Source: CAZNPL01 sp964574815 | GTDB lineage: Bacteria; Planctomycetota; Phycisphaerae; UBA1845 | DNA: 64,000 nt | Assembly (NCBI GenBank): GCA_964574815.1 | Contig: CAZNPL010000005.1 | Location: 1 to 64,000 of the forward strand | Direction of reading: 5' to 3' | In this document: positions 16,355 to 24,011 of the stretch, one piece after another | Layout of the letters: every line of letters begins with the position of its first letter | How positions within the stretch are numbered: position 1 is the first letter of the stretch | Position numbers and translations under genes: made by a program | Notes under the pieces: model-generated | What the model saw: only the letters and a program-made list of their open reading frames with translations | What the model was told of the DNA's origin: nothing | The model's database searches: none

Positions 16355-17668
16355 ATGAGCTCCACACCCGACGGCGGTACAGCGCCATCCGAAGAAGCCC
16401 CGGCCGGGGGCGAAGGCTCCGAACAGGCGGTGTTATCTGAGCGCCGGTGGACAGCGGCAGTCGTCCTCGTGGTCATCGTCACCAAGGTGGCCGTGCTGGC
16501 GGCGGGTGTGATCTGGGCGCGTGCCGGCGAGTTGAGCGTCCGCGATTACGAGTTGAATTTCCACCATCACCGCTTCAATGCGCGCTACACAGACCGGTCG
16601 GACATCCGGTTCTTCGAGTTATGGGTGGGATCAGACGCCCAGTGGTACCTGGCTATTGCCGAGAACGGTTATCCCTCCGGCCCGGAGATCGAAGCGGCCG
16701 ACGCGCCCGCGCGTCCGAAGCTGATCGCGGACACGGACGTGGGGCTGAAGTACGCCTTCTTTCCGTTGTGGCCAGTCGTTATCCGGGGGACGGCATTCGT
16801 CGTTCCCGATTTGAAGGCGGCGGCCTTTGTCGCCGCGAATGTGTTGAGCGTGGTTGCGCTGTTGTTGCTTTATCGGCTACTAGCGGGCTGTTCGGGGCGG
16901 AACGCGGCGTTCTGGACGGTTACCGTGCTGGCGTGCTGGCCGTTCGCGATGTTCCTGCACGTTCCGTTTACCGAGAGCCTGTTTTTGCTTCTCAGCGTGG
17001 CGACGTTTGCGGCATCGGAGAAGCGCCGATGGCTTTGGGCGGGCGTTTGCATCGGTCTGGCCTCTGTGACGCGGCCGAACGGTGTTGCGCTGTTCGTAGT
17101 GCCACTGGTGTGGCATGCGGCGCGGCATTGGCGAGAACGGCGTTGGGACTGGAAGGAAAGCGCTCGGCTGCTCTGGTTGGTCGCGGCCGCTTTACCCGTC
17201 GGGGCTTTCCTGGTTCATAACGCGGTCAAGACGGGGGACCCGTTCTATTTCACACGCGTTACGGAGTGGTGGGGTTACGAGCCGACGTCGGTGTGGCAGA
17301 ACCTCTGGAACAACACGGTGGGGGCCGTGCTGGAGTTTCCAAGACTACCGATCCACGGGTTTCATCGATCGCAGATCGACGTCGCCGTGATGGCGCTGTG
17401 GGTGTTCGGCCTATTCGTCGGGGTTCGGGTCGTGCCTGCTCATTACACGGCGTACGGCGCGGTGGTGATTCTGATTCCGCTGATGACCAAGGGCGATCTG
17501 ATGTCGTTTTCGCGTTACGCGTTGATGGCATGGCCGGTCTTTTGCGTGCCAGTGTTGTTGCTGAAGGAAAGACACCGGGCTTGGGTTCTGTCCATTGCAT
17601 CGTTCTGCCTGCTGGCGTTTCAGGCCCGGAACATGGGGGAATTCGTGAATTGGCACTGGGTGGGGTGA
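16355..17668 (+). CDS. PIG-V-like mannosyltransferase family membrane protein
   Basis: A 437-residue polytopic membrane protein with about 9-10 hydrophobic segments, of the GT-C/PIG-V-like type that transfers mannose from a polyprenyl-phosphate donor on the outer face of the membrane. Family features: an early loop SDAQWYLAIAENGYP, KYAFFPLWPVVIRG, PFTESLFLLLSVATFA and ASVTRPNGVALFVVPLVWH. The acceptor is unknown; the proteins of this family modify lipids or proteins. It is a single gene, 105 bases after efp, without a clear terminator between. Confidence 0.75.
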   Translation: MSSTPDGGTAPSEEAPAGGEGSEQAVLSERRWTAAVVLVVIVTKVAVLAAGVIWARAGELSVRDYELNFHHHRFNARYTDRSDIRFFELWVGSDAQWYLAIAENGYPSGPEIEAADAPARPKLIADTDVGLKYAFFPLWPVVIRGTAFVVPDLKAAAFVAANVLSVVALLLLYRLLAGCSGRNAAFWTVTVLACWPFAMFLHVPFTESLFLLLSVATFAASEKRRWLWAGVCIGLASVTRPNGVALFVVPLVWHAARHWRERRWDWKESARLLWLVAAALPVGAFLVHNAVKTGDPFYFTRVTEWWGYEPTSVWQNLWNNTVGAVLEFPRLPIHGFHRSQIDVAVMALWVFGLFVGVRVVPAHYTAYGAVVILIPLMTKGDLMSFSRYALMAWPVFCVPVLLLKERHRAWVLSIASFCLLAFQARNMGEFVNWHWVG

Positions 17669-17996
17669 GGCAGCGGCGGTCGTGGCGGTCGTGGTGTCCC
17701 CGGATGGCCTCGTTCGGGTCCGAGCATTCGTTCGGCGGAATGATGACCACGGCGGACTTGTGTGTCTTTGCTCTGTTCGGCATGGAAGCCCGGTTTTTAC
17801 TTGTACTGAGCGTCTTGTACAGTAAGCTGGTTGGAGAGCGGCTCTATGTCGTCTTTCATCGTGTTGCGTCGGATGCTCAGTGATGGCGGACGGCGGCAAG
17901 AGTTCTTTTCGCGAAGTGCCGATCGGCGTCAGCGTTCAGCCGGCTTCTTCGGGCCGGCGTCCAATCAATCCATTCCCGTCGGGGAGGACCGGAACC
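17669..17996. other. Spacer with a TTGTAC direct repeat
   Basis: No gene supported. TTGTAC occurs at 17801-17806 and 17815-17820, 14 bases apart, inside the weak inverted pair TACTG/CAGTA. This could be an operator or promoter part for the lipoprotein gene that follows. I could not assign a full promoter. Confidence 0.4.
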
Positions 17997-19460
17997 ATGA
18001 CACGATATGTAAGACTGGGTTTGTGCTGGGGTCTCGTCGGGTTGCTCGGGGCTTGTGAGTCGAAGGAACCCGAGCCGGTTGTTCCGGAGGCCATCGCCAA
18101 CGACAACATTTCCGAGCAGGTGCAAGAGGCTCCGGAGCCGGCCCCGCCGGTGTATGAGGAACTGGACCTGGCGCAGGCCAAAGAGAAGTCAGCCAAAGAG
18201 GGGAAGACGATCATGGTCATGTTCGCGACTCCGGGATGCCCGGCGTGCGCTTCGATGGACCGGATCATGAATTCGAAGCCGGCGCGAACATTGCTCGAAG
18301 CGCTGACGGTGCCGATCAGGATGGACATAACGAAGCACCGGTTCATGGCCCTTGGGTACGGGGTGCGAGCAACCCCGACGATTGTGTTTCTGGGGCCGGA
18401 CCAGATCGAGATTGATCGCTTTGTCGGTTCGGTGCCGGAGGACGTGTTCCTGTCCTACGCGGGGGAATTCGCCGTGGGCAAGGATCGTATCCACGTGGCC
18501 CGGCGTGAAATGCTGCGGGCGCATGTTTCCCTGGCTCGCTCGTTGGTGGACAAGGGGAAGGTTGAGGAGGGACTGGCCGAGTATCTGTGGGCGCTGGATC
18601 GCTGTCAGGACGGATCCGGTGAGCTTTTCGACGAAGTCGCGCCGTCGCTCGTCGGGGACCTCGCGGGGCTGGCTGAGGACTACGCGGTCGTCGAACGGGC
18701 GTTGGAGGGGCGTGTCGAAGCGGCGCGACGGCGTCTGGAGACCGAGAGATTCGATATGACGGGTTTCAAGCTGGTGAGCAACGTCAATCGATACCGAGGC
18801 TACCCCGCGCAGACGTTGGCGCTTTACGAGCCTTTGCGCGAGGAGACATCGGACCCGAAGTTGCGCGCGGCGCTGACGGAGGAGGCATTTGACGCCCTGC
18901 TTGCCGCGGGCCGCTACGAGGTACTCGCGGCGGACCTCGATCTCGAACGGGCGGCCGCGGAGTTCCGGCGGAAGGCCGTACGATACAAACCGCGCGTTCA
19001 GTCGGATGAGTCTTCCGAGGCGGGCGGCATCCGGAACTGGTATCAGGACTACGTCGCAAGAGGGATCTGCGATTACTACCAAGCGTTGCGCGGGCTGGGG
19101 CGCGACGAGACGGCGGAAGAGCTCGCCGAGTGGCTCGAACGGGAGGCGCCCGGTCATCGCACATTGAATTCGCTTGCGTGGGCGGGTTACCTTTCGGGTC
19201 GGCCAGCGCCATCGGATCTGGCCCGAGCTCGCGAGGCGCATGGATTGACTTACGGCGGCGATGCGGCCGTGGCGGATACGCTGGCACGCATTCTGGCGGC
19301 GCGCGGACAGCGTGAGGAGGCGTTGAAGGTTCTAGAGGAGTGCATGTCTTACTCGTCCGATGAGTATCGCGCGTTGCTGCAGGAGTGTTACGACGAGATC
19401 AATGGGCGGGCGTCGGATCCGACGCCGGTCGCCGAGGCCGCGCCTCCTGGAGCGGCCTGA
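17997..19460 (+). CDS. Thioredoxin-fold lipoprotein with helical C-terminal region
   Basis: A 487-residue exported protein. The signal sequence ends in a lipobox with Cys20 (GLLGAC). Residues about 55-150 are thioredoxin-like: MFATPGCPACASMDR with the CPAC redox pair (81-84), and the cis-Pro loop RATPTIVFLG (Pro127). This resembles periplasmic thioredoxin/TlpA-type or thiol-disulfide DUF255-like domains. The remaining 330 residues are mostly helical, TPR-like, and I do not recognise them. ATG 17997 is chosen for the signal peptide and GGGGAGG 9 bases before. Convergent with the SGNH gene. Confidence 0.75.
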   Translation: MTRYVRLGLCWGLVGLLGACESKEPEPVVPEAIANDNISEQVQEAPEPAPPVYEELDLAQAKEKSAKEGKTIMVMFATPGCPACASMDRIMNSKPARTLLEALTVPIRMDITKHRFMALGYGVRATPTIVFLGPDQIEIDRFVGSVPEDVFLSYAGEFAVGKDRIHVARREMLRAHVSLARSLVDKGKVEEGLAEYLWALDRCQDGSGELFDEVAPSLVGDLAGLAEDYAVVERALEGRVEAARRRLETERFDMTGFKLVSNVNRYRGYPAQTLALYEPLREETSDPKLRAALTEEAFDALLAAGRYEVLAADLDLERAAAEFRRKAVRYKPRVQSDESSEAGGIRNWYQDYVARGICDYYQALRGLGRDETAEELAEWLEREAPGHRTLNSLAWAGYLSGRPAPSDLARAREAHGLTYGGDAAVADTLARILAARGQREEALKVLEECMSYSSDEYRALLQECYDEINGRASDPTPVAEAAPPGAA

Positions 19461-19479
19461 CGCCCGAGCGCCGGCGAGT

Positions 19480-20634
19480 TCACTTTCGCACTTTTGGAGC
19501 CCGGGCGACGGGCGGTGCGTGCAGGACTTCATCGGTCAGCCAGTTCGCGATGATTGAGGCCGCCAGTTGGTGTCCCGCGGCGTTCCAGTGGGGGTCGCGC
19601 TCGAACGTCAACACCGCTCCACGGGCCTCGGCCTGGCGAAATCGTGGGCCGAGATCCAAGATCGGGATCTCGTTTTGTTGCGCAACATCGCGTATCCAGG
19701 CGGCCCGTGTCTCGTCCATCGGAATGAGCACAAGGCCGAACGCCACATATTGAGAACGCAGCTCCCGTGCGAATGCTGCGAGGATCGACCGGGTGATCTC
19801 GAATCGTTCGGCGTCGGTTTTCAGCAGCTCCTCCGCGGAGGGGCACAGGCCGCCGGTCCGCAACTGCCACTCGACGCGCCGGATCCCGTTGCCCAGGTAC
19901 GTTCGGCCAACGAGCCAGTTGCGCACGCGTTCGTAGAGGGTTGACCTGGGGACCGGCACGCGGGCCAGTTCGAGTTTGCCATCTTCGAGGAAGAATCGGG
20001 GCTTGTTGTGATCGTGGTAATAGCCCTTGGCGTTGCCCGCGATGTCGTTGCGGCAGATCAGGAGGAGGACCCAATCGGGTCCGTAACGGTGGCCATCCCG
20101 CCGATACCACAACCATTGCTGATCGGTGCTGTATCCGCTGACCGATCCGTTGATCACCTCCCAGTTCTGCAATTCTTCGGCGAGCCTGGCCGAGATTATC
20201 TCATCCTGCTCGACGGCGAAGCCCCAGCCGTAGGAGTCCCCGAGAATGAGAAGGCGCGGGGTGCCGGTGGGGTTGGCGTAGTCATGCTCGACGTCACGAA
20301 GGCCGTGGGCGTTGTGGCGGACCGTGACGTTCCAATGAGGGCCGGCAAAACGACCATGCTGGTTTGGTCGATGCGACCAGCCCAGGTGCGGGTCGTACCT
20401 CCAGAAGATGGCCCGCTCACCCCTGGCAGGTTGCCAGCTCGGCATAACGAGGCGACAGAGCAACTCGGCCAGCAGCAGAGACACCGCGCCGGCCAGGGCG
20501 ACGGCGGCGAGGCGCAGCAGCCAGCGTCGCAGCCTACTGCGATTAGGCGGCACCCGATCGTGAGGCGTGCCCTCTGACTTGGGCGGCGTTTCGGCGCCTT
20601 CGTTCCTCTCGGATAGAGCCTGTTTCGCGGACAT
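19480..20634 (-). CDS. SGNH/GDSL-family hydrolase, membrane-anchored
   Basis: A 384-residue protein. After a basic, polar N-terminus there is one transmembrane helix (about 38-62: LLRLAAVALAGAVSLLLAEL) so the catalytic part faces outside. The SGNH fold shows block I GDSYGWGF (Ser134), a Gly block around INGSVSGYS, an Asn block LLICRND and the catalytic D347-P-H349 dyad in DPHWNAAGH. The family includes esterases and acetyl transferases of surface polysaccharides, including AlgJ-like enzymes; the substrate is unknown. Alone on its strand, ends against the thioredoxin lipoprotein gene. Confidence 0.8.
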   Translation of the reverse strand: MSAKQALSERNEGAETPPKSEGTPHDRVPPNRSRLRRWLLRLAAVALAGAVSLLLAELLCRLVMPSWQPARGERAIFWRYDPHLGWSHRPNQHGRFAGPHWNVTVRHNAHGLRDVEHDYANPTGTPRLLILGDSYGWGFAVEQDEIISARLAEELQNWEVINGSVSGYSTDQQWLWYRRDGHRYGPDWVLLLICRNDIAGNAKGYYHDHNKPRFFLEDGKLELARVPVPRSTLYERVRNWLVGRTYLGNGIRRVEWQLRTGGLCPSAEELLKTDAERFEITRSILAAFARELRSQYVAFGLVLIPMDETRAAWIRDVAQQNEIPILDLGPRFRQAEARGAVLTFERDPHWNAAGHQLAASIIANWLTDEVLHAPPVARAPKVRK

Positions 20635-20996
20635 GGCGACTTTTGTGATTATAGAGCCCTTCGCTTGCGGGGTTTACCGCTGCAGCCGCCGGCGCAGGAA
20701 GAAAGAATTCACAGGCCCGTACAGCCCCACTTCGTGAGACCACCGTTTGTGAGCGTGTCGAAGTTGTGCGTGACCCCACAGGCGGGTTCGGGCGGGAGCT
20801 TGGCTGTCGGTGGGCTTGGCGGGCGAAGGATGCGGAGCACGGGCGGACAAGCCGCCGGTGGCACCCGAGCGGCGGGGCACGGGCGGACGAGCCGCCCGCG
20901 TTCACCTTGACGTCCACGATCGGCGCCGTTCTAATCTGTTCCGCTTCGAATTGGCGTGAACCGCAACTTGAGCGTTCTTCGGAGGAGGAGTCGGTC
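20635..20996. other. Spacer with dispersed palindromes and a promoter
   Basis: Divergent spacer between the SGNH and TPR lipoprotein genes. It carries GGGCGG-ACAAG-CCGCC-type palindromes at 20838-20860 and 20881-20897, and the promoter at 20907-20935. No gene is supported. Confidence 0.6.
20907..20935 (+). promoter_or_regulatory. Sigma-70-type promoter of the TPR lipoprotein gene
   Basis: TTGACG (20907-20912), a 17-base spacer and TCTAAT (20930-20935), followed by a leader of about 55 bases and GGAGGAGGAG before the ATG. Confidence 0.65.
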
Positions 20997-21884
20997 ATGC
21001 GCGCCCTGATGACAATGATCGTAATGTTCGCGGCTGGACTGGCCGGCTGCAATACTGATCCGGTCTGGGAACCGCGGCAGCGGGTAGCGGGTCCGACGGC
21101 GGACATCGACGACCCCCAGGGCATTGACCTGCCCGACATCCGGATCGCGGACGCTCAGGAGGTCGATTTGGTGGAGCAACTCGCCTATCACCGGGCGATG
21201 TACCATCGTTCGTTGAAGGCATTGTCGGAGTACTACGATCAGCACGGTTACACGGCCAAGCGGCGGTGGGCGGGGCGCGAACTGGACGACTTGAATCGCG
21301 TCAAGACGTTTCGTTATCTGCTGGCCGCGGAGATACCGGCCGACGATCTCGTGGCTCGAGACTCGATCGCCGAGGCGGACAATCTGTTCGAGCGGGCCGT
21401 GTCGTTGATGGAGGATGGCGGTCACGGCACGCCGGTGGTCTACAGCGAGAACAAGATGCGCCGGGCGCTGGAGATGTTTCGCGAATTGATCGAGCGTTAT
21501 CCGAACAGCGACAAGATCGACGATGCGGCGTTCTATTGCGGCGAGATTCACAAGGAGTACTTCAAGGGGGAGGAGCCGATTGCGGTTCGCTGGTACGAGC
21601 GGGCGTTTACGTGGAATCCCGAGACGCCGCACCCGGCGAGGTTTCAGGCGGCCGTGGTTTACGACTATCGGTTGCACGAACGTGACCGGGCGCTGGAGCT
21701 GTACCATGACGTGATCGAGCACGAGCGGGGGCACAAGTCGAACGTGCATTTCGCTGTGCGGCGGATCGAGCAACTCACGCGGGACGTGCAACCCGCGTCG
21801 ATTCGCAACGATAGGAGCTACGCGCCCGTGTCTGCGGCGCCGTCGGACGAAGACGCGGAACCTGCCGGGGAGTCCGGGTCTTAG
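20997..21884 (+). CDS. Tetratricopeptide-type lipoprotein
   Basis: A 295-residue lipoprotein: MRALMTMIVMFAAGLAGC is a short signal with lipobox LAGC. The mature part is helical with TPR-like pairs (ENKMRRALEMFRELIERYP, NSDKIDDAAFYCGEIHKEY, EEPIAVRWYERAFTWNPE, RDRALELYHDVIEHE), resembling the BamD/YbgF-type tetratricopeptide lipoproteins but without enough features to name one. ATG 20997 has GGAGGAGGAG 6 bases before. A protein-protein scaffold in the envelope is the likely role (inference). Confidence 0.75.
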   Translation: MRALMTMIVMFAAGLAGCNTDPVWEPRQRVAGPTADIDDPQGIDLPDIRIADAQEVDLVEQLAYHRAMYHRSLKALSEYYDQHGYTAKRRWAGRELDDLNRVKTFRYLLAAEIPADDLVARDSIAEADNLFERAVSLMEDGGHGTPVVYSENKMRRALEMFRELIERYPNSDKIDDAAFYCGEIHKEYFKGEEPIAVRWYERAFTWNPETPHPARFQAAVVYDYRLHERDRALELYHDVIEHERGHKSNVHFAVRRIEQLTRDVQPASIRNDRSYAPVSAAPSDEDAEPAGESGS

Positions 21885-21919
21885 CGCTGTGTGTCGGTTT
21901 TCAGTTTTGGGAGCGACCG

Positions 21920-22033
21920 GTCCGCCTCAGGCGGACCTGCCCGTGCTCTTGTTGCATTCGCACTGGCGGGCAAGCCGCCAGTGGCACCCGGCGCACGGGC
22001 AAGCTCCGCCGCCAATGGCGGCTCTGCTTGCCC
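21920..22033. repeat. Cluster of three palindromic repeats
   Basis: GTCCGCC-TCA-GGCGGAC (21920-21936), the 9-base-arm palindrome CACTGGCGG/CCGCCAGTG (21961-21983) and the larger inverted repeat GGGCAAGC (21997-22004) with GCTTGCCC (22026-22033). All three types recur elsewhere in the window. They sit between convergent genes and may also serve as transcript ends. Confidence 0.75.
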
Positions 22034-22109
22034 ATGACACCCCGCTTGTCCGCGTACGGCGGACAAGTCATCCGCGGCATCGCGTCGGAGTATCATGCGC
22101 GGCGCGTAA

Positions 22110-22400
22110 CTAAGGCCCGATCATTGTCGTGGGGTGGCCTAGGGTGATGACGCCACCGTGGGCGGTGTTGTCGCCCAGGCGTGCGGCGGGCATGCCGCCG
22201 ATTATCACCGTGGGCGAGCCCTTGACGATCGTGTCGGGCGGACCGGCGCACGTTACCATGTCGCCGATCCGGGCGGCGGGCAGCCCTCCGATAATCACCG
22301 TGGGACAGCCTGGGGGCATGATGGGACCGCCGACGTGCGGGACCACGCCGGTGACCATCGGACATGTGTGCATATCGGTGACTCTTGCGGCCGGGGGCAT
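22110..22400 (-). CDS. PAAR domain spike-tip protein
   Basis: A 96-residue PAAR protein, the conical tip that sits on a VgrG trimer in type VI secretion and related contractile systems. It is made only of PAAR repeats: MPPAARVTDMHTCP, then PAARIGDMVTC and PAARLGDNTAHGG, with alternating CPTVIIGG and SPTVIIGG strands; His and Cys residues of the metal site are present. AGGAGG lies just upstream of the ATG, with the upstream gene's TAA inside it, so translation is coupled. It is the last gene of the operon. Confidence 0.93.
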   Translation of the reverse strand: MPPAARVTDMHTCPMVTGVVPHVGGPIMPPGCPTVIIGGLPAARIGDMVTCAGPPDTIVKGSPTVIIGGMPAARLGDNTAHGGVITLGHPTTMIGP

Positions 22401-22403
22401 CGT

Positions 22404-23978
22404 TTACCTCCTGCGGCGGCGCGTGGTGGCGCCGGCCCGTTGTTCAACGGGGTCCGGTTCGTTTTCGGGTTCCAGACGCAGGTAGCGCACCGTCTTATCG
22501 TGGGCCATGTAGCGGAGGTAGACCCAGGCGGCGGTGCCCTGGCGGCTGGCGGTGATCAGTGCCGGGCACGATTCCAGCGTGACCTGTTCTTTGACGAGTT
22601 TATCGAGGGGTTCGAAGCGGCGGGTGGCGGTGCTGGCAAAGTAAAGCGCGTTCTTCTCGCCGGCCAGCAGCATGGCCAGGCTGAAGTTTTCGTGGGTGAC
22701 CACCGAGCTGAGGACCCGCAGCTCTTTGGCGCCGCCGGTGGGCAGCGTTTGATCGAGTCTGCCGGTGCTTTTGGCGACGTCTACACGTACGCAGCGGAGG
22801 CCGGCCGTCGCCGAGGCGACGCACCAGAGCATCACCGCCGCCGGGGGCGGCATTTCGACCTGCCCGCGTCGCTCGGGCGGAAGCTGTTCATCAAAATACG
22901 GGGCGTCGCGGGCAGGCGCCTTCGTATCGACGTAGCCGTCGATCCAGAGGATCGGATCGTCGGACGTGTGCGCCGAGTGCGTGACGAAGCCCGCGGCCGT
23001 ATCGTGCAGAGGGAGGCGGGCGTGCTGGATCTCCCGGCCGCCGGCGCCGGCCCAGCAGAAATGCAGCCACGCGTCGTATTGCCAGAGGCACACATAGGGC
23101 CCCAGGCCCTGGGTCTTGCTGACGTCGATCTCGTGGATCTTGACGTCTCCATCCGCATCGATTTCCAGGATGGCGACTTTCTTGCCGTTTTCATCCGCGT
23201 AGGGAACGAATACTCGGCAATCCGGCATGCTGAGTGGCGAGAGGAGCAGCCGTCCCTTGAAGGGCGGTTTGACTTCCCATCCGGAGATGCTTGCTTCGTC
23301 CTGGATGGTGACGGCGGCTACTTGAAGCTGGCTCTTGGGATCGAGCCAGATCAGGTGCCCGGTATCGACCTCACCGACCGGCAACACGGCGGCGTGCGGC
23401 TCGACTTCCTTTTTGGGGTTGGCGACGCGTATTCCGTGGCGTGGATTGCGCGGCAGCGTCGGGCTTTGATGCTGATAGAACAGCAGGAAGCCTTCGCTCT
23501 CCTGATGTGCCCACGCGCCGGTGAACGGCGACGCCGGGCTCTGTGCGGCGTATCGAGGCGTGGAGGCGAACACGGCGGCGGGGGGGTGGATCTTGAGGGG
23601 GACCGATTTCGATTCGCCGCCGAAGATGTGCTCGGCGGTGATCTCGTATCGGCCCGGTTCGAGCTCACCGAACCACTCGAGCAAGTCTCCGGCGAGGGTC
23701 ACGGAGGCGTTCGGCGCGAGGGTAAAGGTGGGCGGTTGTTCGGTGGGATCGTGATGGTAGACGCCGTCGCGCGCGTCGGCGGACAACTGGTTGGCGCTCA
23801 CACTTCCCTTGGCGCTCTGAGCGGTGAGCATGACCGTCTTGAGGTCCGAGTCAAAGGGGAGAAACTCGGGTATCGGCGCGGGCGACGTGTTCGTGACCGT
23901 GACTTCGAAGAACACCGACTCCCCTCGAATGCATTCGTCGCGTTTGAGCTTGAGTGTTACGGTCAGTTCGTTATCCAT
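22404..23978 (-). CDS. Ig-like domain protein of the VgrG/PAAR operon
   Basis: A 524-residue protein I do not recognise. The N-terminal ~110 residues are Ig-like (LTVTLKLKRDECIRGESVFF, VTVTNTSPAPIPEFLPFD, LEPGRYEITAEHIF). The rest is rich in beta strands with repeated hydrophobic-Gly patterns, such as GHLIWLDPKSQLQVAA and AVMLWCVASATAGLR, which would suit a propeller or other beta fold. It has no signal peptide and no visible catalytic motif. Its place between a putative effector and PAAR, with 33 and 3 base gaps, suggests an accessory, adaptor or co-effector (inference). It ends in Thr-Arg-rich RRRRR. Confidence 0.6.
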   Translation of the reverse strand: MDNELTVTLKLKRDECIRGESVFFEVTVTNTSPAPIPEFLPFDSDLKTVMLTAQSAKGSVSANQLSADARDGVYHHDPTEQPPTFTLAPNASVTLAGDLLEWFGELEPGRYEITAEHIFGGESKSVPLKIHPPAAVFASTPRYAAQSPASPFTGAWAHQESEGFLLFYQHQSPTLPRNPRHGIRVANPKKEVEPHAAVLPVGEVDTGHLIWLDPKSQLQVAAVTIQDEASISGWEVKPPFKGRLLLSPLSMPDCRVFVPYADENGKKVAILEIDADGDVKIHEIDVSKTQGLGPYVCLWQYDAWLHFCWAGAGGREIQHARLPLHDTAAGFVTHSAHTSDDPILWIDGYVDTKAPARDAPYFDEQLPPERRGQVEMPPPAAVMLWCVASATAGLRCVRVDVAKSTGRLDQTLPTGGAKELRVLSSVVTHENFSLAMLLAGEKNALYFASTATRRFEPLDKLVKEQVTLESCPALITASRQGTAAWVYLRYMAHDKTVRYLRLEPENEPDPVEQRAGATTRRRRR

Positions 23979-24011
23979 CGTCGCGTCCGATCCTTTGGGG
24001 AGTGGTCACGT

